A stretch of 64,000 nucleotides of DNA, taken from NCBI GenBank assembly GCA_963665045.2, contig CAXXJQ010000009.1:558001-622000 (forward strand). Reading direction: 5' to 3'. The stretch comes from JAFGRU01 sp016934985. Lineage in GTDB: Bacteria > Desulfobacterota > Desulfuromonadia > Desulfuromonadales > JAAYDE01. Shown here piece by piece: positions 25,816 through 35,243 of the stretch; the stretch's first letter is position 1; every line of letters begins with the position of its first letter. The position numbers were made by a program, and so were the translations under genes. Under the pieces are notes generated by a model. The model was given only the letters and a program-made list of their open reading frames with translations, ran no database searches and was not told where the DNA came from.

Positions 25816-27804
25816 ATGTTGGTTGAAAAAAGAAACCGGGTCGTCATTGAAGACGTCAAACCGGAAATTGACGGTGGACTTTTTGCTATAAAAAGGGTTG
25901 CCCGAGAGAAAGTGATCGTCGAGGCCGATATCTTTGCGGAAGGCCACGATGTCATCGCCTGCTGCATCCTCTATCGTTTCAGCAGGGACAAAGACTGGCG
26001 TGAGGAGCCCATGAAGCCCCTCGTCAACGACCGCTGGCAGGGGGAGTTCAAGGTCACCCAACTCGGGGAGTATGTCTACACGGTGATGGGCTGGATCGAT
26101 CGTTTCAGCACCTGGCAGCGCGATTTCGCTAAAAGGGTGGCCGCCGCCCAGGACGTAACCATGGAACTTATCATCGGAGCTGAACTCGTAGAGCAGGCCG
26201 CCGCCCGAAGCCCGGCGGGCGAGAGCCGCTTTCTGATGGAGAAAGCGAAAATCCTGCGTTCAGGCTCAACCATGGAGGAGCGCCTGGCTGCAGCCCTTGA
26301 CGAGACCCTCAAGGAGGGCATGCTGCTCTGTCAGGAAAAGCCTTTCCCGACCCGTTATCACCGGGAGTTGACGGTCTGTGTCGAAAGGGAACGTGCCCGT
26401 TTCAGCACCTGGTATGAACTTTTTCCCCGTTCCTGCGTCGCGTCGGAAGAGGAGCACGGTACCCTGGCGGATTGCCGCAAATGTCTGCCGGAAATAGCAA
26501 AAATGGGCTTTGACGTCCTCTACCTACCGCCCGTCCATCCCATCGGCACGACCCATCGCAAGGGCAAAAACAACACAACTACCGCCATGCCTGACGACGT
26601 CGGTTCACCCTGGGCCATCGGCGCCGGGGAAGGTGGACACAAAGCCATTCATCCTGCCCTCGGCACCCTCGAAGATTTGAAAGTTCTGATTGCGGAAGCC
26701 CAAAACCACGGCATGGAAATAGCCATGGACCTGGCCTACCAATGTTCTCCGGACCATCCATACGTCAGGGAACACGCCGAATGGTTCCGCAAACGTCCGG
26801 ACGGCACCATCCAGTACGCCGAAAATCCGCCCAAAAAGTATCAGGATATCTTTCCCATAAACTTTGAAACCGACGCCTGGCAGGAACTCTGGGACGAACT
26901 CAAAAGCGTTGTCCTCTTCTGGATCGATCAGGGGATACGCATCTTTCGCGTCGACAATCCCCACACCAAACCCTTTCGTTTCTGGGAGTGGCTCTTCGGC
27001 GAGATCCGCAAGGAATACCCGGAAACCATTTTTCTCGCCGAGGCTTTCACCCGCCCCAAGGTCATGCACCATCTGGCCAAACTCGGCTTTAGCCAGTCCT
27101 ACACCTATTTCACCTGGCGCAATACCAAGGCCGAGTTAATGGAATACTGCCATGAACTGACCCAAAGCGCTGGGCGTGAATACCTGCGGCCCAACCTGTG
27201 GCCCAACACCCCGGACATCCTCAATGAATACCTGCAGTTCGGCGGTCGCTCAGGCTTTATGGTGCGCCTCGTTCTGGCCGCCACTCTGGGCGCCAATTAC
27301 GGTATTTACGGACCGGCTTTCGAACTCTGTGAAAACCGCCCCCTGAAACCGGGCAGCGAGGAATATCTGGACTCGGAAAAATATCAGATTCGCCAGTGGG
27401 ATCTTGAAGCGCCTCACTCCCTGCGTTCATTCATCGGCCGGATCAACCGCGTCCGGCGCGAAAACATGGCTCTGCAGACCGACTGGAACCTGAAGTTTCA
27501 CGCCATCGACAACGAGGAGATGCTCTGCTTTACCAAACATACAGAGGATCTGGAGGATATCCTGCTGGTGGTCGTCAATCTCGACCCCCACCACATGCAT
27601 TCGGGCTGGCTGGAGATCCCTCTGCAGGAGTTGGGACTTCCCCCTCAACAGCCTTACCAGGTGCATGACCTGCTGAGCGAGGCCCGATTCCTGTGGAACG
27701 GACCCCGCAACTATGTGGAGCTCGACCCCCGCATGATGCCGGCCCACATCTTCCGTATTCGCCGCAAAGTGCGGAGTGAAAGGGATTTCGATTACTATCT
27801 CTGA
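25816..27804 (+). CDS. glgE: Maltosyltransferase GlgE (alpha-1,4-glucan:maltose-1-phosphate)
   Basis: 662 residues, typical for GH13_3. Transfers maltose from alpha-maltose-1-phosphate to the non-reducing end of glucan with release of phosphate. An N-terminal beta domain (residues 1-190) includes the GlgE-type WQGEFKVTQLGEYVYTVMGW. The GH13 barrel shows YLPPVHPIGTTHRKGKNNT, MDLAYQCSPDHPYVREH, the nucleophile Asp in FRVDNPHTKPFRFWEW (near 380) and the acid/base Glu in LAEAFTRPKVMHHLAK (near 408). The RVDNPHTKP segment distinguishes GlgE from amylases. It precedes treS-mak by 35 bases, exactly the partners that make its substrate. Confidence 0.95.
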   Translation: MLVEKRNRVVIEDVKPEIDGGLFAIKRVAREKVIVEADIFAEGHDVIACCILYRFSRDKDWREEPMKPLVNDRWQGEFKVTQLGEYVYTVMGWIDRFSTWQRDFAKRVAAAQDVTMELIIGAELVEQAAARSPAGESRFLMEKAKILRSGSTMEERLAAALDETLKEGMLLCQEKPFPTRYHRELTVCVERERARFSTWYELFPRSCVASEEEHGTLADCRKCLPEIAKMGFDVLYLPPVHPIGTTHRKGKNNTTTAMPDDVGSPWAIGAGEGGHKAIHPALGTLEDLKVLIAEAQNHGMEIAMDLAYQCSPDHPYVREHAEWFRKRPDGTIQYAENPPKKYQDIFPINFETDAWQELWDELKSVVLFWIDQGIRIFRVDNPHTKPFRFWEWLFGEIRKEYPETIFLAEAFTRPKVMHHLAKLGFSQSYTYFTWRNTKAELMEYCHELTQSAGREYLRPNLWPNTPDILNEYLQFGGRSGFMVRLVLAATLGANYGIYGPAFELCENRPLKPGSEEYLDSEKYQIRQWDLEAPHSLRSFIGRINRVRRENMALQTDWNLKFHAIDNEEMLCFTKHTEDLEDILLVVVNLDPHHMHSGWLEIPLQELGLPPQQPYQVHDLLSEARFLWNGPRNYVELDPRMMPAHIFRIRRKVRSERDFDYYL

Positions 27805-27839
27805 CCTGTGATCAGAAACCTTGCAATGGAAATTTATTT

Positions 27840-30800
27840 ATGAATCCTTTGAAAAAAAGAAGCGACATAAAAGGTGAGAGCGAGCCCTTGTGGTACCGGA
27901 ACGTCGTCATCTACCAGCTCCACATCAAGGCCTTTATGGACAGCAACGGCGACGGCATCGGCGATTTTCAGGGCCTGACCCATAAGCTCGATTATCTCCA
28001 GGACCTGGGCGTGACGGCCATCTGGCTACTTCCTTTCTGCCCCTCTCCCCTCAAGGATGACGGCTACGATATCGCCGATTACACCAGCATCAACCCCGAT
28101 TATGGCAATATCAGGGACTTCAGGCATTTTCTCCGCGAGGCCCATGACCGCGGACTGCGGGTTATCACCGAGCTGGTCATCAACCACACCTCGGATCAGC
28201 ACCCCTGGTTTCAACGGGCCCGCAAGGCAAAGCCGGGGAGCAAATACCGCAACTATTATGTCTGGAGCGAGAGCCCCGACCGCTACCAGGACGCGCGCAT
28301 CATTTTCAAGGATTTCGAGACCTCCAACTGGTCCTGGGACCCGGTCGCCAAAGCCTATTACTGGCACCGTTTCTACTCGCACCAGCCTGATCTCAACTTC
28401 CACAACCCCCAGGTGCAGAAAGAAATTTTCCGGGTTCTCGACTTCTGGTTCGGCATGGGGGTGGACGGTTTAAGACTGGACGCCGTACCTTATCTCTTCG
28501 AGGAGGAAGGAACCAACTGCGAAAACCTGCCGCAAACCCATGCCTTTCTTAAAAAACTGCGGGCCCATGTCGACAGCCGCTACGAAGACCGCATGCTCCT
28601 GGCCGAAGCCAACCAGTGGCCCGAAGATGCGGCCGCCTATTTCGGCGAAGGGGACGAGTGCCACATGAACTTTCACTTCCCCCTCATGCCGCGTCTCTTC
28701 ATGTCCCTGCGCATGGAGGACCGCTACCCGGTGGTCGACATTCTCGATCAGACTCCGGCCATCCCCGATAACTGCCAGTGGGCGATTTTCCTGCGCAACC
28801 ACGACGAACTGACCCTGGAGATGGTCACGGACAGGGAACGGGACTACATGTACAGCAGCTACGCCCAGGACCCGCGCATGCGCATAAATCTCGGCATCCG
28901 CCGCCGTCTGGCCCCGCTTTTGGGCAACCATCGGCGCCGCATCGAACTCATGAACAGTCTGCTGTTTTCCCTGCCGGGCACCCCCATTATCTACTACGGC
29001 GACGAGCTGGGCATGGGCGACAACATCTATCTCGGCGATCGCAACGGCGTGCGCACCCCCATGCAATGGAGCGCCGACCGCAACGGAGGTTTTTCGCGGG
29101 CCAACGCCCAGAGCCTCTATCTGCCCCTCATCACAGATCCCGAGTATCACTACGAAACCTACAATGTCGAGGCCCAAATGAGCAACCGCCACTCGTTATT
29201 GTGGTGGATGAAAAAACTCATCTCGGTACACAAGCATATCAAGGCCTTTGGCCAGGGATCCATCGAGTTTCTCCTGCCGGAAAACAACAAAATCCTTGCC
29301 TTCATCCGCAGCAAGGAAGAGCAGAAAGTCCTGGTCGTGGCCAACCTTTCCCGCTTTTCTCAATACGTTAACCTCGATCTCTCTGCCTACAAAGGGATGA
29401 GACTGGTAGAGGTTTTCGGCGGCACCGACTTCCCCATGATTCAGGACTGCCCCTACTTCCTCAGTCTTTCCCCCCACTCTTTTTACTGGTTTGTCCTTGA
29501 AACCCCGGCAGCCGACGTTCTCAAGCTCCAGGCCAACCACGTGGCGGAACATCTCGATGCCATCAGCATCCGCGGCGACTGGACCCAGATTTTCACCAAG
29601 GCGAACCTTCCCATGCTGGAAGGCGCCCTTTTGAAATACATCCGTATACGGCGCTGGTTCCGGGGTAAGGCCAAAGGTGTAAAAAAGCCTCAATGTAGCG
29701 GACAGAATCCCCCTTCCGGCAGGCGAAAAGCAGGTTTTTATCGTTCTCCTCCAAGTCCGTTTCTGCTTATGGCGAGGACGAACACCTATCTCCTGCCCAT
29801 CACCTTTTCTCCGGCCGGTGTTGGTGAAGAACTTATCCGTCAAAGCGGCCATGCGGCCATTGCCCGCCTCAGTCTGGAGGACACCAACGAAAAAGGCTGG
29901 CTCCTCGATGCCCTTATGGAAAAAGACTTCTGCAGAAACCTTCTCAATGTCATGGCTCAACGCCGGCGCTTCGCCGGGCAAGTGGGCAAGCTGAAAACTT
30001 TTTCCCAAAAAGCGGTCCGGCAACGCCTTGCAACGGAAGAATATCCTCTGGAGCCGCGCACCATGGGAGTGGAACAAAGCAATACATCCATTGTTTTCGG
30101 GGGACACCTACGTTCTCAAAATTTTCCGGCGCCTTGACACCGGCATCAATCCGGATCTTGAGATCGGTTCCTTCCTGACGGAAAAGGGCTTTGAATACAG
30201 TCCCAGGGTCAAAGGCTTCATCCAGTACGAGAAAGCAGACGACCACGCCTGCGCCGGCATCCTTCACCAGTTCATCCCTAATCAGGGGGATGCCTGGAGC
30301 TACACCCTTCATATTCTTGGCAACTACCTGGAACGCATCATGACCCTCGATTCGAGGGTACAAAAGAACCTCCCTTCCTCGGTCAATATCCTGGAGACCA
30401 GGGAAGAAGATATTCCCCCAACCCCGTTTTGGATCTTATTCACCCCTATAAAGAATCAGCCAGGCTCCTTGGCCAACGGGCCGCGCAACTGCACCTGGCC
30501 CTCGCTTCCGACCGCGAAAACCCCAGCTTTGCTCCCGAAACCCTCTCGGCCCTGGCCCAACGGTCCCTCTACCAGTCCATGCGCAACCTGACCATGGGCG
30601 TGTTTCAGATCCTGGCCTCCCGCAGCCGAACCCTGCCCGAAGCAATTCGGGCGGATGTCCGTAACCTCCTCGACCAGCGCAGCGATGTCATGGAACGTTT
30701 CAGCGTTCTCAAGGGACGCCGCATCGCTACAAAAATCATCCGCTGCCACGGCGATTACCATCTCGGCCAGGTCCTCCATACGGGCAAGGATTTCATTATT

Positions 30801-31190
30801 ATCGACTTCGAAGGCGAGCCGTCGCGAACCCTGGGCGAGCGGCGAGCCAAGCGCTGTCCGCTGACGGATGTGGCGAGCATGATCCGCTCATTCAGTTACG
30901 CCGCCCACAGCGCTCTGCTCAACCATGCCAGCCTGGGCCAGGAGGACGTCCCGATCCTGGAACCCTGGGTAGAGCTCTGGCACAAGCACATCAGCGCCCT
31001 GTTCCTCGAATCCTATCTGCAGACTTCCGCAAACGCTCCTTTTCTGCCGCAAAACCGGGAGGAGTTGAAGATCCTTCTCAAGGCGTTTCTTCTGGAGAAA
31101 GCGATTTACGAACTGGGCTACGAACTGAACAACCGTCCTGACTGGGTGGGAATCCCCCTTAAAGGGATCAAGGATATTCTGGAGGATTGA
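27840..31190 (+). pseudogene. treS: Trehalose synthase / maltokinase fusion (TreS-Mak), frameshifted
   Basis: The N-terminal 560 residues form a complete trehalose synthase: SNGDGIGDFQGLTHKLDYL, VITELVINHTSDQHPWF, nucleophile Asp in VDGLRLDAVPYLFEEEG (near 211), Glu in LLAEANQWPEDA (near 254) and NHDELTLEM (near 320). It isomerises trehalose and maltose. A maltokinase domain follows, starting near RGDWTQIFTKANLPMLEGA, but it is spread over several frames. Joining them needs corrections near 29690 (A run), 29755-29790, 30100 (five G) and 30405-30425 (C run). The literal first frame ends at 30137. Kinase motifs survive in the last frame. The fusion is a known arrangement feeding maltose-1-phosphate to GlgE, encoded just upstream. 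Confidence 0.88.
30429..31190 (+). CDS. Maltokinase C-terminal lobe (open part of the broken fusion)
   Basis: The last frame of the TreS-Mak gene encodes about 250 residues of the C-terminal kinase lobe: DLIHPYKESARLLGQRAAQL, the catalytic-loop CHGDYHLGQVLHTGKDFIII and the metal-binding DFEGEPSR, then AKRCPLTDVASMIRSFSYAA. These are the aminoglycoside-phosphotransferase-like active-site motifs of maltokinase, which phosphorylates maltose with ATP to alpha-maltose-1-phosphate. It has no start codon or ribosome binding site of its own, so it is unlikely to be translated separately; listed so the intact active site is not lost. Confidence 0.7.
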   Translation: MDLIHPYKESARLLGQRAAQLHLALASDRENPSFAPETLSALAQRSLYQSMRNLTMGVFQILASRSRTLPEAIRADVRNLLDQRSDVMERFSVLKGRRIATKIIRCHGDYHLGQVLHTGKDFIIIDFEGEPSRTLGERRAKRCPLTDVASMIRSFSYAAHSALLNHASLGQEDVPILEPWVELWHKHISALFLESYLQTSANAPFLPQNREELKILLKAFLLEKAIYELGYELNNRPDWVGIPLKGIKDILED

Positions 31191-31488
31191 TTTTTTGTAA
31201 CCGTAAGACCACGGAAAAAAGTAAACTCACCCAAAGACGGAAAGAGTACCAAGAAAATCAAAGGCAACATTTACAGGGATAGAGGGGATGAACAGAATAA
31301 GGTGAATAGACTGAAGGCCATTAGGCTGAAGGTAAAAGCTGAGGTCGAAGACCGAAGACCAAGGTGATAGGTTTACCTGATAGTCTTCAGCCTTCAGCCT
31401 GAACAACCTGATTTTCAATAAAACTTTAAACCTGAAACCGGATTCATCCGCCCTGGTTTCACCAACAAACAAACGGGAGCTGATCATT
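31191..31488. repeat. Intergenic region with CTGAAG-type inverted repeat
   Basis: Gene-free. AGGCTGAAGG (31323-31332) and its complement CCTTCAGCCT (31391-31400) flank a GAAGACCGAAGACC low-complexity patch, giving a long possible stem. GGGAG at 31475 is the ribosome binding site for glgB. Confidence 0.45.
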
Positions 31489-33408
31489 TTGGAACCACGA
31501 TACGATTTCAGCCTTTTTAGTGAGTACGACATTTTTCTCTTCAAAAAAGGGGAACACTACCGCCTTTTCGAAAAGCTCGGCTCGCACCTGCTGGAGGTTG
31601 AAGGAGTGGCCGGTTGCTATTTCGCCGTGTGGGCACCCAACGCCCGCGAAGTTGCCGTAGTCGGTGATTTCAACAGCTGGGACCAGCAAAGCCACCCCTT
31701 GAAAGCGAGATGGGATGCTTCGGGTATCTGGGAAATATTCATCCCCGGCGTCACCAAAGGCCAGCACTACAAATACCACATCCACTCCAACGAACGAAGC
31801 TACCAGGTTCTGAAAAGCGACCCCTATGCCGTTTACTGCGAAAAACCACCGAAAAGCGCCTCAACAATCTGGGATCTCGACTACCAATGGGAGGATGGCT
31901 CCTGGATGGCGGAACGGGCCAAACACAATGCCCCGGATGCGCCATTTTCCATCTACGAAGTCCACCCCGGTTCCTGGCGTCGGGTGCCGGAGGACAACAA
32001 CCGCTCCCTCAACTACCGGGAGCTGGCCCATCAGCTCGCCGATTATGTCAGTGAAAACGGTTTCACTCACGTCGAGCTCATGCCGGTCATGGAACATCCC
32101 TTTTTCGGCTCCTGGGGTTATCAGGTGACGGGATATTTCGCTCCCACCAGCCGCTACGGCACCCCGCAGGATTTTATGTATCTCGTCGACCACCTTCATC
32201 AGCGCGGCATCGGTGTCATCCTCGATTGGGTACCGTCCCATTTCCCCGGCGACGAGCACGGGCTAGCCTATTTCGACGGCACCCATCTGTATGAGCACGC
32301 AGACCCGAGGAAAGGCTTTCATCCCGACTGGAACAGCTTCATCTTCAACTACGGCCGCAACGAGGTACAGTGTTTTCTCCTCAGCAACGCTCTCTTCTGG
32401 CTCAAGGTCTTCCATGCCGACGGCCTGCGTGTCGACGGCGTGTCCTCCATGCTCTACCTCGATTTCGGCCGCAAAGAGGGGGAATGGATACCCAACAAGT
32501 ACGGCGACCGTGAAAACCTGGAAGCGATTACTTTGCTGCGCCGTTTTAACGAAATCGTCTACAAGGAACATCCGGACATCCAGAGTATCGCCGAAGAGTC
32601 ATCAGCCTGGCCCATGGTAACGCGGCCAACTTACAGCGGCGGACTCGGCTTCGGCTTCAAGTGGAAGATGGGCTGGATGCACGATACCCTCGACTATTTC
32701 TCCATGGAAACGATCTACCGGAAATACCACCACGACAAGATCACCTTCAGTATCTGGTACGCGTTTTCGGAAAACTATGTTCTTCCCCTGTCCCATGACG
32801 AGGTCGTTTACGGCAAGTGTTCACTGCTGCGCAAAATGCCGGGGGACGACTGGCAGAAATTCGCCAACCTGCGGCTCCTTTTCGGCTTCATGTACACCCA
32901 TCCCGGCAAAAAACTCCTTTTCATGGGGGGTGAGTTCGGCCAGTGGAACGAATGGGACCATGAAAAAAGCCTCGACTGGAATCTCCTCGACTCCGAACCG
33001 CATCAGAGAATGCTCCATTGGGTCCGTGACCTGAACCATTTCTACCGCAACGAACCCGCTCTTTTTGAAGTTGATTTCCAGGATAGCGGTTTTCAGTGGG
33101 TGGACTGCCATGACTCTGACACCAGCGTGGTCAGCTATCTGCGCAAAAACCGCGCGCAGGACTCTCTGGTCTTGACCATCTGCAACGCAACCCCGGTCCC
33201 CCGCCACAACTACAAGGTCGGCGTTCCCGAAAGCGGGTTTTGGAAAGAGGCCCTGAACAGCGACAGCACCGAGTACGGCGGCAGCGGCCAGGGCAACCTC
33301 GGCGGCGTCGAGGCGGTGCCGGTGGCCGTCCATGGCCATTTTCAGTCCCTGACAGTGACTCTGCCGCCCCTTTCCGCAGTCATCTTCACCTGGAGGAAGG
33401 GCCTATGA
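31489..33408 (+). CDS. glgB: 1,4-alpha-glucan branching enzyme
   Basis: 639 residues from a TTG at 31489 with GGGAG nine bases upstream. CBM48 domain first (FAVWAPNAREVAVVGDFNSW), then the GH13 barrel: SWGYQVTGYFAPTSRYG, LDWVPSHFPGDEHGL, nucleophile Asp in DGLRVDGVSSMLYLDF (near 314), acid/base Glu in IAEESSAWP (near 369) and LSHDEVVYGK (near 434), and an all-beta C-terminal domain. Lacks the additional N1 module of the long Escherichia-type enzymes. Cuts alpha-1,4 chains and re-attaches them as alpha-1,6 branches. First gene of the glgB-treZ-GH57-treY-malQ operon; its stop overlaps treZ by ATGA. Confidence 0.95.
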   Translation: MEPRYDFSLFSEYDIFLFKKGEHYRLFEKLGSHLLEVEGVAGCYFAVWAPNAREVAVVGDFNSWDQQSHPLKARWDASGIWEIFIPGVTKGQHYKYHIHSNERSYQVLKSDPYAVYCEKPPKSASTIWDLDYQWEDGSWMAERAKHNAPDAPFSIYEVHPGSWRRVPEDNNRSLNYRELAHQLADYVSENGFTHVELMPVMEHPFFGSWGYQVTGYFAPTSRYGTPQDFMYLVDHLHQRGIGVILDWVPSHFPGDEHGLAYFDGTHLYEHADPRKGFHPDWNSFIFNYGRNEVQCFLLSNALFWLKVFHADGLRVDGVSSMLYLDFGRKEGEWIPNKYGDRENLEAITLLRRFNEIVYKEHPDIQSIAEESSAWPMVTRPTYSGGLGFGFKWKMGWMHDTLDYFSMETIYRKYHHDKITFSIWYAFSENYVLPLSHDEVVYGKCSLLRKMPGDDWQKFANLRLLFGFMYTHPGKKLLFMGGEFGQWNEWDHEKSLDWNLLDSEPHQRMLHWVRDLNHFYRNEPALFEVDFQDSGFQWVDCHDSDTSVVSYLRKNRAQDSLVLTICNATPVPRHNYKVGVPESGFWKEALNSDSTEYGGSGQGNLGGVEAVPVAVHGHFQSLTVTLPPLSAVIFTWRKGL

Positions 33409-35243
33409 AACCCGGTGCCCGTTACCTGGGAAACGGCGCCAGCGAATTTCGCATCTGGGCGCCTCTCCTGGAGAGAATGGAGGTCAGGCTGGTTTCCCCG
33501 GCCGAGGGTATCTACCCTCTTTGCCAGGACGATATGGGCTTCTGGAACGGTGTGATAGAGGATGCCAAGCCCGGTGACGACTATATCCTGGTCCTGAATG
33601 AGGAAAAAGAAAGACCCGACCCTGGATCGGAATTTCAACCTTACGGCGTCCACGGCCCCTCCCGGATCGTCGACCATAAAACCTTCGCCTGGAGCGACGA
33701 AGCCTGGTCGGGCCTAGCATTGGAAGAGATGATCATCTATGAACTTCATGTCGGAACCTTCTCCGAGCCGGGAACCTTTGCAGGGATCATCAGCCATCTT
33801 GACGACCTTCAGGAAGTGGGTATCAACACCCTCAGCCTCATGCCAGTGGCTCAATTCCCCGGGGAAAGAAACTGGGGCTACGACGGTGTTTATCCCTTTG
33901 CCGTGCAGAACTCATACGGCGGCCCGGACGGCCTCAAAAAGCTGGTCAACACCTGCCATGACCGAGGCATAGCCGTAATTCTCGATGTCGTATACAACCA
34001 CCTCGGGCCGGAGGGAAACTATCTCGCCGATTTCGGCCCTTATTTCACCGACCGTTTCCGCACCCCCTGGGGGTCGGCCGTCAATTTTGACGGCGCCTGG
34101 TCAGATCAGGTTCGTTCCTATTTCATCGAAAACGCTCTTTACTGGTTCGATACCTTCCATCTGGACGGTCTGCGTCTTGATGCCGTACACGCCATCTGCG
34201 ACCTGGGAGCCAAACATTTTCTCCAGGAACTGGGAGAAGCAGTGGAAGAATATTGCCGCTCCAAAGGCCGGAAACACCTGCTGATTCCGGAGAGCGATCT
34301 CAACGACGCCCGCCTCATCCGGCCACGCCAGGAAGGCGGCTACGGCCTCGATGCCCAGTGGTGCGACGATTTTCATCATGCCCTGCACGTTCTTCTTACC
34401 GGTGAAGACCGTGGCTATTATTCCGACTTTTCCACTTCAACGGAACAGCTCGGCAAAGCTATCCGGGAAGGCTTCGTCTACTCCTGGGAGTACTCCCGCT
34501 TCCGCAAAAAGCACCACGGCAGTTCCTCGCGCAATTGTCCGAGCCACCGCTTCATTGTCTTCTCCCAGAACCACGATCAGGTCGGCAACCGCATGCTGGG
34601 TGAAAGGCTTTCCACCCTGGTCTCCTTCGAAGCTCTTAAACTGGCGGCCGCTACAGTCATCCTCTCTCCCTACGTACCCCTCCTTTTCATGGGCGAGGAA
34701 TACGGCGAGGAAAACCCCTTCCTCTATTTCGTCAGTCACTCCGATCCTGGTCTCCAGGAGGGAATTCGCCAGGGAAGGCGCAAAGAATTCGAAGGTTTTT
34801 ACTGTCAAGGGGAGTTTCCCGATCCTCAGAGCCCTATGACCTTCCTCCGCTCCAAGCTCAACCGCGAAGGAAAATCATCCGAAAAATATCAGGTTTTGCG
34901 GGATTTCTACCGCCGCCTTATCAGGCTGCGCAGAGAGGTCCCCGCCCTGGCCAACCTGTCAAAGGACAACCTCAACCTGAGCGCGGATGCGGCTCATAAA
35001 CTTTTCATTATCCAAAGATGGCACGGCGGCAGCCGCATTGTCTGTTTCTTGAATTTCGATGTTTCAGCCGTCCGCTTCAGCGCCGGTGAGCTTTCTGCCG
35101 GTCGCTGGCAATGCCGCCTCAATTCCAGTGATAAAACCTGGCTGGGCCCGGGCCACTCGTTGCCGGATATTTTGGAACCGGCGGATGAACTCCTGGTGCC
35201 GCCGGCCTGTTGTGCCCTTTATCAGATTGAGGTCGGTTCATGA
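33405..35243 (+). CDS. treZ: Malto-oligosyltrehalose trehalohydrolase
   Basis: 612 residues; the ATG at 33405 overlaps the glgB stop and is preceded by GGAGGAAGG. An N-terminal CBM48-type domain (FRIWAPLLERMEVRLVSP) precedes a GH13 barrel with MIIYELHVGTFSEPGTF, ILDVVYNHLGPEGNYL, Asp in DGLRLDAVHAICD (near 256), Glu in LIPESDLNDARL (near 297) and QNHDQVGNRMLGERLS (near 390). Releases trehalose from the maltooligosyl trehalose made by TreY. The LDAVHAI and NHDQVGNR signatures are typical of TreZ. Overlaps the next gene by ATGA. Confidence 0.95.
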   Translation: MKPGARYLGNGASEFRIWAPLLERMEVRLVSPAEGIYPLCQDDMGFWNGVIEDAKPGDDYILVLNEEKERPDPGSEFQPYGVHGPSRIVDHKTFAWSDEAWSGLALEEMIIYELHVGTFSEPGTFAGIISHLDDLQEVGINTLSLMPVAQFPGERNWGYDGVYPFAVQNSYGGPDGLKKLVNTCHDRGIAVILDVVYNHLGPEGNYLADFGPYFTDRFRTPWGSAVNFDGAWSDQVRSYFIENALYWFDTFHLDGLRLDAVHAICDLGAKHFLQELGEAVEEYCRSKGRKHLLIPESDLNDARLIRPRQEGGYGLDAQWCDDFHHALHVLLTGEDRGYYSDFSTSTEQLGKAIREGFVYSWEYSRFRKKHHGSSSRNCPSHRFIVFSQNHDQVGNRMLGERLSTLVSFEALKLAAATVILSPYVPLLFMGEEYGEENPFLYFVSHSDPGLQEGIRQGRRKEFEGFYCQGEFPDPQSPMTFLRSKLNREGKSSEKYQVLRDFYRRLIRLRREVPALANLSKDNLNLSADAAHKLFIIQRWHGGSRIVCFLNFDVSAVRFSAGELSAGRWQCRLNSSDKTWLGPGHSLPDILEPADELLVPPACCALYQIEVGS

